Source: Xylocopa sonorina (taxonomy: Eukaryota; Arthropoda; Insecta; Hymenoptera; Apidae). Taken from it: a stretch of DNA of 64,000 bases. Each line of letters begins with the position of its first letter. Within the stretch, counting starts at the first letter, position 1. Below, one piece after another: positions 1-12,945 of the stretch. Both the position numbers and the translations under genes were made by a program. The DNA lies in NCBI RefSeq assembly GCF_050948175.1, contig NC_135204.1, forward strand, positions 1,913,473 to 1,977,472. The letters are read 5' to 3'. The notes beneath the pieces are model-generated. The model made no database searches. It saw only the letters and a program-made list of their open reading frames with translations, and was not told the origin of the DNA.

Positions 1-1652
1 CGAAACGAACTCGGCTGGCACGAGCCATAGCACCACCGGTTGTCCGTTTCACGCGCGTTCCCCGTAAATGAAACACCGGGGCCGCGTGGAAAAGTCGTGC
101 TCGCGTCTCGATCCTCCGCTTCAGCCTCGTCCTCGACCTCGCGGTTGTCGTCGCCGTCGAGCAAGTCGAGCGGCTTTAAGTTATGGCCTCCGGGTTCTCC
201 GACGAGACAGAATAGCGGACCCGAAGTTTTCCCTCCCGGTTCCGCGCCCGGTGATTTACGCGCCCGTACGTCCGCCAACGGCTTCTGGTTCCGTGCAACG
301 TTGGCCCCAGGCCCACCGCCACTTCTTTCCTTCCGCGCTTTTCTGACCGCCTTACATTCCCGGTCAATGATCAGAGATGACTTTCCAAATTTTACGCGTA
401 CGCGTGCAATAATAATAAAAGTCTATAGCCGCAGTTAACAAAGTTGAGTTTTTGTTTGCGTTTTTAATTTTGATGCATTTTAACCGGAACACTCGGTACG
501 ACCACGGCTATACCACTGGTTGATCGTGCGACGAAATCGTCACAGGAACGGCTCCTCTCGCCAAAGTTTCCGACGTAATTAGATTTTCCTTGTTATTTGA
601 TAGCATCTGCGAAAGTTGCCCCGCGTAAAAAATGCCGGCCTCTCGTCTTATCTTAATTCAAATCGGAATTGAAATTCGTACTCGAACTCGTGTTATACCC
701 TACGCCTCAGTTGATAGCCGGATTTCGCATCATTGGAAGTTGCCCTCGTTGTTAGCGTCTACTTCATCGAATGGAAGGGTTGACGAGTAATTCACGTATT
801 GTCGAGTTTTTTTTTCATTCGATGGCCGTTTCAGCGAAACGAAACTTCCGCTTCGTGTCTTTATGAATAATAAATTCGGATTATTGACAAGTACGCAGTA
901 CAGGAATACTTTTTTGCTTATCTCGTGTTCGTTCTTCGTTTCAACGTTTTTGTATCCTGCAAAGATAGCTCGTGGCTGTTATTGTTATGCTGTTCGTATA
1001 TGCTTCAATTAAAATACATTGTAACAAACATTTACATATTCATAAACTCGGAATTGAATTATACATTGCATTCATATTCTTCACAGATACAATCTTCGTT
1101 GCGCATCATCGGTTCGAAGCTTCACGTTTTGATAAAAAAATTTATCGTTCTCCGTTTCATCAGCGCAAAAGGAAAACGTCCCACGTATGCCACATCTGAA
1201 TCAACTACAATCCCAGTTAATCAGGTTGCATGTACGGTGCGTAAAGCGGAAATTGTCGTTCGCGTTCGCGCATTAGCCCCGATAAGAAGGTTTCGTCAAC
1301 CGAGCCACGAGCAGCAAATCCAGCCTCCAGTGTTTCAGCAGTTCGATCGCTCCGTTCCTAGTCGAATCCGCGCAAAAACGCATCGGGGCGATATCCTCCA
1401 CAGACACGGACCGGGGTTCATCGTTGTAACGATCGAACGGCGGATAGACGCGGATTAAAACCCGAAGACAACAGGGTCCCGCGTTTTTCCGCGACACGTT
1501 TCCACGCGGTCGAACAATATAAACGGCAGACGTAAAACGCAGGTAGCCTCGTTCAACGGTTCAACCAGAGAAGTTTCGGAACCGCTCGTTACATGCGGCG
1601 CGTGTTCTCGAATAGGATGTCACGTCACGATGGAACGTGCAGTGCAGCCAAC

Positions 1653-1677
1653 CTCTCTCTCTCTCTCTCTCCCTCTC
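1653..1677. repeat. (CT)n microsatellite
   Basis: Short CT run with one CCC interruption, in a pyrimidine-rich patch that continues to about 1870. Confidence 0.9.
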
Positions 1678-2028
1678 TTTCACTCCGTTTCTGCATCCGC
1701 TCCAACTCTCCCTCTCTGGTTCTTTCTCGCCGTGTTTATCCGTCCCTGTCGCAGCTCGTACGAGCGTGAACCGTACGCGAAACGTATGTACGTTCCCATA
1801 CGTCCCGAACGCCCCCTCCTCCACCCCCTCCCCCCGTCGCCTCTCTTTACGCCACTCCTGCTTCCGTATGACATCCATAATGTCTATCTATTCAGTAGAC
1901 CGAGCGCTGCCTCTGACAGCGTATGAATTCCAACTTGAATATGTATTGTCGGCAGCAAATTAATATATACAGCCGTGAGAGCGCGCCCGTCGCCCCTCTT
2001 TGTCCCTATCGCGCCACTTTTCCTCCAC

Positions 2029-2058
2029 CGGCACCCTACCGGCACCCTACCGGCACCC
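2029..2058. repeat. 11-bp tandem repeat, about 3 copies
   Basis: The unit CCGGCACCCTA is repeated head to tail, with the last copy ending CCCC. Confidence 0.85.
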
Positions 2059-3365
2059 CGACGCCACCCGGACTTCTAAATGTGATTTAATAATGTCTAC
2101 CGACGTCAGCGTCGCCGACCGACGTTGTTCCTGAACCTGCTCTTTGTTGCTGAACTTGCCGTGGAACGTACATTTTTCGCACAACATGAAGGATTTATTC
2201 AACTCTAATATATCGTATATGTATTATAGATTGCGATATAAGTCGACTTTAATGTCTCTCCTTTCTAAGTCGTCGCTTCCTTGTATGTACAATGTTCCAA
2301 CAACTGAGACACTTTCTCAGGCCAATCCTGTAATTGTTTATGCGGGGGAGTCATCTTGCGGATTTGTTAGAGTATGTCCTGTCAAGTAGTCTCGTTAGCA
2401 GTATTTGTTCTGTGATTTCTTTGTCTAGTCCCGTCTAATGATGGTCGGGTGACCGTCCGGTGTTTTATAACTGCGTTCTCGGTTGCGTCCAAGTTTATGA
2501 TACTAAAATCATTTACTATTCATTGAATCCATCGAGAACATAAATGCTAATTAAGTTGCCGATGTGGTCTTAGCAGTAAACTTTATGATATGCACTGTAG
2601 GAGAAACTGAACCGTCTCAAAAATAGCAAATATGCTGTTCGTATTTTAAACTGGGAGACTCCTTATATCTTAAACAGGCTATACTCGCGGAGAATCGAGT
2701 CCACTGTGTGACTTGTCAACGAAAGTCGCAAATGAGATAGCCGATTCTCTACTTCATTTACGATATTAGGGATGTTTGGAATCAATTCGACACTGGAGTT
2801 TAGTTTAAAAATAGAACTATTCGTTTATTATAAATACTTCAAGTTTCTATTGTTTTGAATATTATTTATTTGTTATTTCTATTGTGGCGAGCGACAAACA
2901 AGCACTGAGTCAACGATGAGTGATTGACAAGGCAAATTTGGATTGAGCGTGTTTAGAACGTAGGTCACGTGGATTCGTCAATTGCAAATTTTCTATTCTA
3001 TTGCTGTTAATTGATTAAAAACTAAAGAAATAGAAAAGCGGGAACTGAGCCCGTCTATTGGTCCCTCGAGTGACTTACGCGGAAATTCCGCGTGTCTTAA
3101 AGTCTGAAGATACCGAGTAACAAAATCAGGGAATGCCTTAACTTAAAGAATAGATGACAACTTCTTGGGATTATTGTTGATCCAAGTGAAGAATCAAAGG
3201 AGGTAAAAACGAAAAAAGTAATAAGAGAATGAAAATGTAAAAGGTATAGGTATCTTTAGAAAATGAAAAACGGTTATTGTCAAATTATTAAGGAAGGTAA
3301 ATGGAACTATGAATGATTTTAGATGGAGAAGCAGCTGTAAATCAGCTGGGTCTCAGTGCGGAAGA

Positions 3366-3455
3366 GTCTGCTTGTAAGGCTACTAAAATGGCGGAGTTGC
3401 GCCTTAGACGCAGGGATGTTAAGGACAGATCGGAAAATTCTATACGTAGGAATAG
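3366..3455 (+). repeat. dispersed repeat family, copy 1 (partial)
   Basis: It shares ordered blocks with 12541-12690 and 38065-38205: TAAGGCTAC, AAAATGGCGGAGTTGCGCC, TTAGACGCAGGGATGTT, GACAGATCGGAAAATTCTAT. The copies differ by scattered substitutions and small indels, as decayed transposon copies do. The family is not identified and no ORF is preserved. Confidence 0.65.
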
Positions 3456-4949
3456 AGAGATGGCATAATTTTTCTTCAGTTTAATTACGGTCGATGTTCT
3501 GGTGATACGGAGAGACAGATAGAGAAACTGAGCTAAATTTTACAAGTATTCCGTTGCAGTAATCTCTCTAGCTACGATAGTATCGTTAAATTAGCTAATA
3601 ATCCGACTATCTGACCTCGCAACCACAGACTAATGAAAATTCTTCGTGGTCTGTCAGTAACGTCGCGGATAATTGTAGAAATAACGAGAAGCTGCCGGCG
3701 GGGGTTGAAGGGAGGCGGATAGGAAGAGGAAGGAGAGTTATCAAAAGAATCTCTGGCGAGTATGGAGAGCATGAAAGAGGCAGAACCAATCGTCAGTCGA
3801 CGGTATTATAGTTCGTCAGGTAAGCCGGCTTTCGACACGCCTCATTACGCAGATTTACGACGGGCCAGCGAGCTGGTCTGCTCGCTCCGTTCGCCAGCAG
3901 AAGCGGCATTGGAGTCCCGTATGCGAATGCGCCGATTCTCGCGAAGGAAGAATGAAGCGAAGAAGAGGATTAATAACGAGAAAAAAAGGTGAGAGCGTCG
4001 GGGTCGGGTGGTGGGGGGCGGTGGTTTAAGGAATCGCGTTTTCAATGGCGTCCTCCCTAAGGGAGGTTAGCTGGCGAACAAGAAGAACGGAGAGCGGAAA
4101 GCGATGGAAAAGGAGGATCGAAGAATGGCCTGGCGGCTGTTCGTGCTCCGTTCCGCTTCGTCTTGATGGTTCCCGATGCTCCTGCCACGTCCGACCCAGC
4201 CGTCGCAATTTACACAGCCACCTTCCCAACCGCCTCATCCCGCTTCTCTCTTCCTATATCTCATATCTCTTCCGCTAGCCAGCCAGACGCTACGCGTAGT
4301 CGCCTCGCGTTACCTTGTTCTCTCCTCGTAGTCCACGGTCTCTCGCTCCCTTCAGCGCGTATCAGCCACCGGTACCAATGCGCGCGGGCGCGCGCCGACC
4401 AGGCCGCACGTAAACCAATTAGGTTTACGATAGACGCTCGTTCCGGGCGACGTTGCGTCGCGATTTATTACGCAATTTATATCACGCTCGTGAATACGGA
4501 TAAGGCTGATATCGCCCCTGGCCGCCATTGTAAATATCGTTACTGGTCGCGGCGACCAGCCGCGGGGAGAGTTGCGAGTTCCAGGTGCATGCACGATCGT
4601 CTACGAAGAAATTGGTACGTACGGAACAATTTCAACGGTATAGCTGAAGAGTTTTATTGAAATATATACTCCTCTTCTTGTAAGAGGTGCAAACAGTTAA
4701 TGACACGTAAGAAGCTACAAAAGAGATTACAATATGATTAATGGCTAAGTAATTGTAGGTGGGCTTCTAAAATCTATTACTCCGGTTGCTTTTACCATTT
4801 ACCACAAAGGTTCGTACAATAATGTTTTCTTAGATTGCTCGTATTAGCTTCGGACGATAAATAACTTCCCAACGCCACGGCCCATTCGAATGTTCAGCCC
4901 ACTCACTGGCAAGAAAATATAAGACGTTTCGCTTTGGACAATGTATGTA

Positions 4950-5001
4950 AGATATCTCGTAGTTGGCTGTTTTGCTACTAAACACTTGCTACGAGATATC
5001 T
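4950..5001. repeat. perfect 13-bp inverted repeat with 26-nt spacer
   Basis: AGATATCTCGTAG at 4950-4962 is the exact reverse complement of CTACGAGATATCT at 4989-5001. It could form a short hairpin or be the remnant of a small foldback element. The stem is too short for a usual pre-miRNA. Confidence 0.8.
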
Positions 5002-8000
5002 GGTAATTGGCAACGAATAGCTTAAGCAAGGCTCTAGAGAGGGGCAATGCTACCTCAGTAACCACGACGATTTAAGTAACATTAGACAATAGTCTTGGTG
5101 TACTATTTAACTCGGAAGCGATGCACAGAAATGTTCGCGAAAGAATTCGACTCACGCTATTCATAATTGACCCAAAATTCTCATCACGAGTCAGACTCAT
5201 CAAAATACGGCAAGGGGTTAACTATTAAATTGGTTCTGTACAATTCTGAAGCAAGCATTTTTATTCTATCCGGGTGGATTAAAACGAAATCGACCAACGC
5301 GACCAAAAGTAGAATTATTGGAAACGGTAGTAGCAGGACTTTTAAAACTTTCATGGCCCATTACCGTTCGGTCCAAGCTTGATTTTTATTGCAACAGATC
5401 TTTATCGCTCGAACTTTTACTGGCCCGGTTCTATGGTTCAGTCGACGATCGGTATCTGCTCGTTTTTAGGGAGCGCAACAGCGTCTGGCTTGGAGGCATC
5501 TTCTTGGTCGACGAGACGCGGTGGACCATGACGTATCGACACTTGCGCGCACCGCTCGTCCTGACCATTCATCGCGAACAGAGAAGACTCCATCGCGACA
5601 GCAACGGAAGCGTATTTCACGACGAATGAACGGGCCGCCACCGTGCGTTTCACCCCGCTCTACTCTCGGCTCTTTCCCGGCCACGGCTGTCGAATTCGAT
5701 GAACGCTCCTGACGGGTCAACACGCATGACCAGCCAATGGAAACGCGCTCGTTACACCCCCGTGCTTGGCTCGCGATTCGTTTGCCTCGGTCGCCTAGAC
5801 ATTTAATTCTTTTTATCAATTAATCGATTCGATGGTTTTTAGAAACGATTAATTGAACGAGGTTGCAAATTTGCACCAGATTTGTTACTGTACTGAAACT
5901 ACTGAAAATTATTTCATAGGTTTTAGAGAGTTCACAAGATGGCACTTTACTTTCATTACTGAACAATGAACCATTAAATGAACCATTAATCAACGGCTAA
6001 ACCTTTACCGCTTCCTCTTCCTACACTTTTTCAAAAACTCTATCCTCTAATTATCACTTTGACCCACTCTCAAATGTCTTAATCCGACACACCTTCACTC
6101 GCGAACAGATAAATGGAAGGACAATTCTGATCGCGTTCTGTTAAATCTTTCGAAAAATTTCTAAACGCGGGTACTGAATTTAACTAAAACAAAGAAGAGA
6201 ATTAATTTTGAGTTTGTGGAGTGGACCGCAGTGGCGTAAATTTGTAATCGCGGACGTAATACCGTTGGAAATTTCCCGAGCCAGAACTGTGCGCACAATA
6301 TGAGAGTACATTATGTGCACATTGTGCAGTATGAAAAATTGCGAGTTACCGTAGCTGCGTGGAAATGTACGACCCCCATTGTGTCTCGCGCGATAAATTA
6401 ATGTTCCGGAAAAATATTAGAGCCGCCGCATTAGCAGGAGTAATAAATTGCTCTAAATCAGTTTCCTGGGAGGAACGCTTCCAAGATTGATACGGGCGAC
6501 CGTTCTTTAATCCGCTCGTTCCATTACCGGAAAGAATAGTTTCAACAATTACGAGATTAACGAGAACGTCCCGACACGTCGCGACCAGGTATTTGAGATA
6601 TAAAACGTTTGGTATTCGATGAGACATTCGTGATAGCAAGTCGAGGAAATCGTTGGTTGACTTTGGAGCGTGGCAAATAAGCGCGGGAAGAGGCGGGATG
6701 GTGGCTGCAACCGCAAAGGAATCTCGAGAGTTTTTGCTCGATTTGCTCCTAAGCGGAGAAGATTGCGTAGCGTGGTGGTAAGAGCGCCTTCGGGAACGAG
6801 TAGCGACGGTAGAAAGAAACTTGCCGTTCGAATTGGTCCTAGATCGGGGACACGTAGGCGAAGCGTGCGCGAGATACCATTTTGATTTCGAGTGTACAAC
6901 GGAAAGCCAGTTAGTTTGCGGTTCTTCTGAGAATTTCAACCCTATGATCCTTGGCACTGATCCCTCTCGTCGTGTCCCTGAATCTTCGTGGGGACCGACG
7001 CGCTGGGCTTTGAAACGTTCCTCCTGGAAGACGAGGACGGCCCAGGGAGGACAAGACAATGAGAAGAAGAGGACGAGCGCAAGAGGATTCCTCCTCGACG
7101 ATAAGCCCCTCTCTTTCACAAAGGGACGGCGAAGGGTAATAAAAATCGGCTGTTTGCTTAGCCAACGCTATTACCCGCCCCCTCTTCTATTCCTGATACC
7201 ACGATAAAACCGCCTGTCGACGGAATCGATGCCGCTTGTTCGTACTCTCTCTCCTTTGCGTTGCACGCGGGGAACGTGTGCCGTGGTTAATTGGTTTCGT
7301 GGTCGGACTCGGTCGATCGATCGTCCGGACGGAGCGGAGCCTCTTCGACCGAATCTTCGAGAAGGTTCCGAAACTTTGTTTTCAGGATCGAACTCAATTT
7401 CTAGCCGCTGTTGTTAGTTTGTTCGATTTCTGAGATACGTGACCACGCCCATTGTCCAAGTATGTTTATTAACCGTTTAAATTGCAAATCATTTTTATTA
7501 CGATACGGTATAATGTTGGGAACTTATGAAAATATCTTTAGATCTCTTCGCGTGTATCCCTCATCCATTATCATCCGTAAACGCCGCCGCGGCAAAAGGG
7601 CTCGGAATCAATTTGGCCCTATCAAGTATCCGGTGAGGAATTCGTCCGACGCACGGCTCCCCACGAACCGAATCCAGACGCATTCCCGACCGGTTTCCCG
7701 CGTTTCCCGGTCGCGTCCGCTCCCCCTCCACGAGGAGGGGTTACAAATGACCGCCTAACGAGAGTAGACGCGCGTCCGCTCTTAACGAGATGACGTCACA
7801 ACAATAACAAACAATTGGACACTCTCGTAGGACCGCACCCTAACGAGACCAAAGCTGGTCCGGCCCGCATCGCGTTCTATTGGCGGGACATGGCGGCTGC
7901 TGGCATCTGCTGGCATCGCGGACGAAGGGCGGCTGAATTGCTCGTAAGTCAGTCAGCCACTGCTTGTTAGCGTCGTTAACCCTGACCCCGGGCCATGTTC

Positions 8001-11000
8001 CACGGCCAGCGACGTCCCGTTGCATTTTTCGCGGGAACACAATGCTTCCACCAACCATCTTCGATGGAATTCCACCATTGTCGAGCTGCTTAGACTCGTC
8101 GCGCGAACGATCGTCTCGTTTCGAGGTGTGTAATTCGGACGTTGTTCGCGCGGAACCGCTTCCGAGGGACGCTCGATCGAATTCAGACGGGACTGTTTCG
8201 ACGTCTGCTCGAGTATTCATAATCGGATTAAGGGACGAGTCTGTGAATCAGACGCTGATGCTCTAACATGCTCGGGTGGGAATAAGAGGCGCCTTGATAA
8301 AATGTGCGTGCGATCGCAAATAGGATTGTGTACGCTGGTGAACACTCGCGATTAAGGACAGTAATCTTGATACGTATAAGAAATTGATGGCTGAGCAATA
8401 TTCGTGCAATATTCGTAGAATAATGCCTTCTTGAACCATTCGTATTAGTCTCGAGGACACCCACAACGCTATTGGTCCATCTCACTCTTCGGTCGCTTAT
8501 GCACCTTACTACCTGATATTTTTTACATACACACAATACTGTTTCGAGAAAGTACTCATTTCAGCTGTACGTCAAGTAACGTACTTTGAAAGATTTTAAC
8601 AGCGTTTTGAAATCAAGTCAATACTGTTTCCTTGTGAAAGTCAATTATAATTTGGTTGAAGGTTTCGAACGAACGGCAATTTATAATACAAATAGGTGAA
8701 CGGTTCGATCGTAACGCTTCCCCAGCGATAAATCCAGAAATGATCGGAACGTCGGACGCATGTATGTACCTATCCGCGTAAAAGAAGCGAAGTTGGCATG
8801 GCATACGGTGGCCCGACGCTCCGTTCGATTTCGTAAAATAGGGACGGTAATCCAAACGCCTAAAGGACCCGCGGTCGTAAATCCTGTCCGGCGTGCGACA
8901 AAATGTCGCCGCGCGGTTTCGTATCTCCTCCGATTGGAACCAGGACACGATATATTCCATTTAATCAGTTTCACCGACCGAAATCCTGATATCCATGGAA
9001 TGCACCTGACCCCGCCTCTTCGTCGTCCCTCTACGTCTTCTCTCTTACCCTCTTCGTGAAATGGCCACGAGAGGAGGACCGAGAAATGAGGGAAAGAGAG
9101 GGAGAGAGAAGAGTCGCTGAAATTTTGTTGGCCATGGGACGCAGGCGGAAAGGGTTGGCCGTTGGTATGAAGTCGAGAAAGTAGGAGGAAAGGACGAGAT
9201 AAATTCGCGGGTTTACGGCACCTTTTAAGTTGCGGGAATCTCTTTAACGACTTGGCTGGCTGCCACTGTGTTGGCCTCCGCGGGAGGCCCGAGCAGCATT
9301 GACGGTTCCACGCGCCAGCCCGGGTTATCATTCATTTTCTCCTGACCGAGCCACGGATTCTGTTAATGACAGCGTCGCGGAATTACTGCGGAACTTCGGA
9401 TTCACGGGCAGCAATCGTGCACAAAAGAAATACTCCTTAATGCGCTCGCGAGTCGCGATGGTTTCCGATCGTGATCCGAACGATGCGATCGTCTGCTCGT
9501 TCCGGGTTCTTCACTAATTAAATGAAGAAAGATTCAATTGGAGCTTGTGACGCAGGTAAATTCTGATGTAAATGATCAATTGGAAAAATCATTACTAATA
9601 TATTAGGAGCAAAGTATATTGTCGTACGTAATTAAAAGTTAAGTTATTTAATATTGTAGGAATTGATTTTGGAAAAGGAAGAACAAAAATCGCTTTCCTT
9701 TTATTATTATTCACAGTCTGCTCGATCGACTGTTTTCGATCGCCTCTCTTCGCTACATTTGTTTTGCATACACACATACTCTGTATCATCTCCCGCCACT
9801 ACACTCTGAATAAGTGTTACCCGTGTAAAGTACGCTGTATTATAAAACTGGATGATTACCCTATTGAAAAGGCTATGCTCTCGCGTTATGCGAACAGCTA
9901 GTCGCCCTTTTTATACAAACTTGTAACAGCATCCAAGAAGCCATTACTTTTCAGTGGAGTCAAGGTTTAGTTGTTATTCTTTTGTTATACGTGTCTATCA
10001 GAGGTCCACGCTTACTTTCCAATCTTTTCTATCACTGCTTCATCGTTCAAATCAAGATACTTGGTTTTATTGCTAACTACAATCAGGGATTGGAATACGC
10101 GGAATTTTCGGTCTGCGTCACTCAAGGATGACAACGAGTATTTTTTCCATTTCTTTAATGTTTTTTTTTAACCAATTACCTTTGACGTTCGTTTCCCTCG
10201 GCAATTATCGAAAGATAACAATTGATTAATCTGCTGGGTCTAATTCTGGAATTACACCCACTATACACGTTTCATGGGGTATAGAAAAAAACTTTGAATC
10301 GGATTCTCAGAAATTTTCAAACATTACGCATCTTTCCAAACCATCTCAATTCTATCGTTATCGTATAAACGTCTTGTTATCTTACAAATCCGTTATCCCG
10401 AACTTAAATATTTGCTCGTAATTAATATTGTAGAATTTGAAGATAAAGAAGAAAAATAGTGGCAAAATATGAATAGTTCGTTAGGACTTCTACGCAAGAA
10501 ATAGATAGTTTATTAAAAAGACATTAACTAAAGAAAACGTGTGGAAACTATTCTTTCAACACGTTGAACTTCTAATCTGCCTAAATAATGGTGGATCTAT
10601 GATTCCCATAGATCGGAGAACTCTGTTAAAGGATTAAATGTACGCGTCTAAATTGTCGAAATCGTAATATTATAGGCATTTACTAGTTACACAGCTTGAA
10701 AGTTACGTGCATCGAGTTTCACGGAACCGAAATTGCATGCACGAAGCTCTAATCGTTTGTATTAGGTTACCCAAGTCCAGACTCGTTCACATCGGTACTT
10801 CCGAGTTTAGGATCATCCGCATTAGGTCCCCCCAGTCCGGCAGCGCCCCTAACACGTGTATCCGATACGGCGGGTTCAAAGTCCGATCCCACGAGATTGA
10901 GGTCCTCCGCATCGAGTCCGATCGGTCGGAAATCGCCGCCGCGAAATCCCACCGAACCCTGGCCCGCGACACCGAGCTCTCGCGGCGCTCTTCCCTATTC

Positions 11001-12540
11001 TATCCTGTTTAAAATCGATCCTCTTCCGGGGTCCAACTTTCCTAAATATTTCAACATCGTAAACTGTTAAACTTCACCCCGTCTCTCGTTTTATCTTTTC
11101 CTCGTTCGTCGCGATTTCTAATGTCCCCGTCGGCTCCTCGGTTCCACGGTTTCCAATGTGCTCAGCGTCTCTGCGAGCTCTCCGGAGTGGTTTATCTTAC
11201 TGTTACTGCCAGCTAGCCCCCCCTCCCCCCTCTTCCGATTCTGTGATCATTACCGTCAAAGCGTCTCCGCGGGCTGACTAACGCGCGATCCCAGTTTTCT
11301 AGAGGGCGAGGTGGATCGGGAATAAGGTGAATTGCGCCGGGAAGAAAATCCAACGGGATCTACGAGGCCCTCGATAACGGAGTTTTCAACCGTGTTCCTC
11401 GTCTAACCGCGCTGTTACAACCGTACCTCCTCCACTGTTCCAGCGTAACTACGTTCCCCTATCCTTTCCTCGTACCTCTCGAGGTACGTGTTCCGACGTG
11501 AATCGGTCGCTTTTGTTACGTGGATCCTCGCTCCGATACCGTTATCGCCAAGGTCGATTCTATCGGCTGACCATTATCTCTCGCAAATTGAACGCCGTTT
11601 CAACGTTCATCGTTCATCCCGGCGGATACTTCGACCCCCTTTCGTCGAGATGACGTGAGAGATTGAAAGCTTTCGAATTAAGGGAGAAATGGAAGCCTGT
11701 AATTTTTATTTACTCCCTCGAGCTGTGTTCTCTTGCTCTTTTATCGAGTTCTTCGCCTGAAATTTCCTACTTCCCTACGAGTATCCTATATAGCAAGAAT
11801 TCAGATATTTTTACGTAAGTGGTTCGGTGTTAATACCAGGAACAACATAGTTCATTGTTCTGTTGCAAAAGCGAAGACGACGCGGAATGAATCAAACAAA
11901 ACCGTTTACTCCGACAGGGCTGGTACGGTCGATCGTAAACTGAACGAAAAGGATCATTGGAAATGGTATAACTGGGGAATAGAGCGCTGCCATAAATTTG
12001 TGTTTCAGACGATTCGATTGGACGCGTTTTAAAGGATCTATAGTTTATGGAGGACGCCTTGCGATTCCCCTGAATACGTTCTAGGTATCGGGGTCGATTT
12101 CAGGTTGGAACGACTTGAATAAAACTGGAATATTCGAACGGGACCATTGTCGTTACAAGACGTACAATCGTGGCCAAGATAAATGGGACATTTTGTTAAA
12201 ATTCTGCCAAGTTCAACCACGCGTAGAAATTCCGTATACGAATTGTAACGATACTGTATCACATATCGTCGACAGACGCGCGTTGTCAGCTTTATGCATA
12301 GCAATGATTTACGGTTGTGAGTACGCGCCGAAACGATCAGTGTTTAATTATCAAACGGGCGTGTTTTCGTCCAGCAAACATTAGATTGGTAAGAAAGTAT
12401 TTTCTCGGTATTCACACATAAACTCGTATGCGTTAAAAATCGTATGCGTTATACTATTACTACCTAACGTGGTGCAAGATTATTACCTAACATTACGAGT
12501 TAATTAGCAGAATTTAAATTGAATTTGAGAAACATTTGAA

Positions 12541-12690
12541 GAACATTTCGTCCTGGGCCTGCTAGTGGACTCATAAAGCTGTAAAAATGGCGGAGTCGCG
12601 CCATTAGACGCGAGAATGTTTGAAACAGGTCGGAAATTCTATTACGTGCAAACGAAGGCAGAAATGAGTACTTTTAGGACAATGCATCGT
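12541..12690 (+). repeat. dispersed repeat family, copy 2
   Basis: It begins with a block also present at 38065 (CGTCCTGGGCCTGCTAGTGG followed by ACTCAT), then the AAAATGGCGGAGTCGCGCC and ACAGGTCGGAAATTCTAT blocks shared with 3366-3455. The element may continue to about 12945, where similarity to 63250-63385 is seen. Confidence 0.7.
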
Positions 12691-12807
12691 GTGCGTTAAG
12701 GTTACTGTTCATCAAATGGTGAGTCTTAAAGGGTCACCATAATTTCTTCATTAATCAAATAAAAAACACTCAAACTGAATATTCTGCAGCGGGTTAAGAT
12801 AACGAAA

Positions 12808-12945
12808 ATGTAGAAAGCAGGCATATGTGACAAAGAATAATAGCTAAATCTTGAATCGAAAGTAATAGGTTCTTGGATGTTATTGCTGCTATGGACAGTT
12901 GCCTAACAGGTGTGTAAAAAAATAAAAAGAAATTTGAATTGGCAT
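12808..12945 (+). repeat. dispersed repeat segment related to 63250-63385
   Basis: Shared wording: AGAAAGCAGGCATATGTGAC / AAAGAATAATAGCTAAATC here against AGAAAGTAGGCACACGCGAC / AAAGAGCAACAGCTAAACG there, then GGACAGTTGCCTAACA against GGGCAGTTGTCTAACA. It lies just after copy 2 of the dispersed repeat and may be its 3' part. Confidence 0.6.

Noticed and set aside
40..438. 132-codon Ser-rich ORF at the left edge, considered as a luna N-terminal exon
   Set aside because: It lacks the KLF6/7 N-terminal motifs and starts at TTG in the available frame.
2144..2389. 81-codon ORF considered as a transposon gag or transposase remnant
   Set aside because: No transposon motif could be recognised. The flanks look repetitive but no ends were found.
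6346..7119. 257-codon minus-strand ORF, the longest in the window
   Set aside because: No recognisable domain, basic low-order composition, and overlapping ORFs on both strands in the same CpG-rich patch. Stop codons are simply rarer there.
8681..9331. 216-codon minus-strand ORF
   Set aside because: No domain or family resemblance, and no support from splice sites or context. It overlaps an ORF on the other strand.
11620..11650. GGATACTTCGAC, read as GGYFD, considered as the DTGYF motif of the missing luna exon
   Set aside because: The flanking residues do not match the family, a stop follows shortly, and there is no donor.
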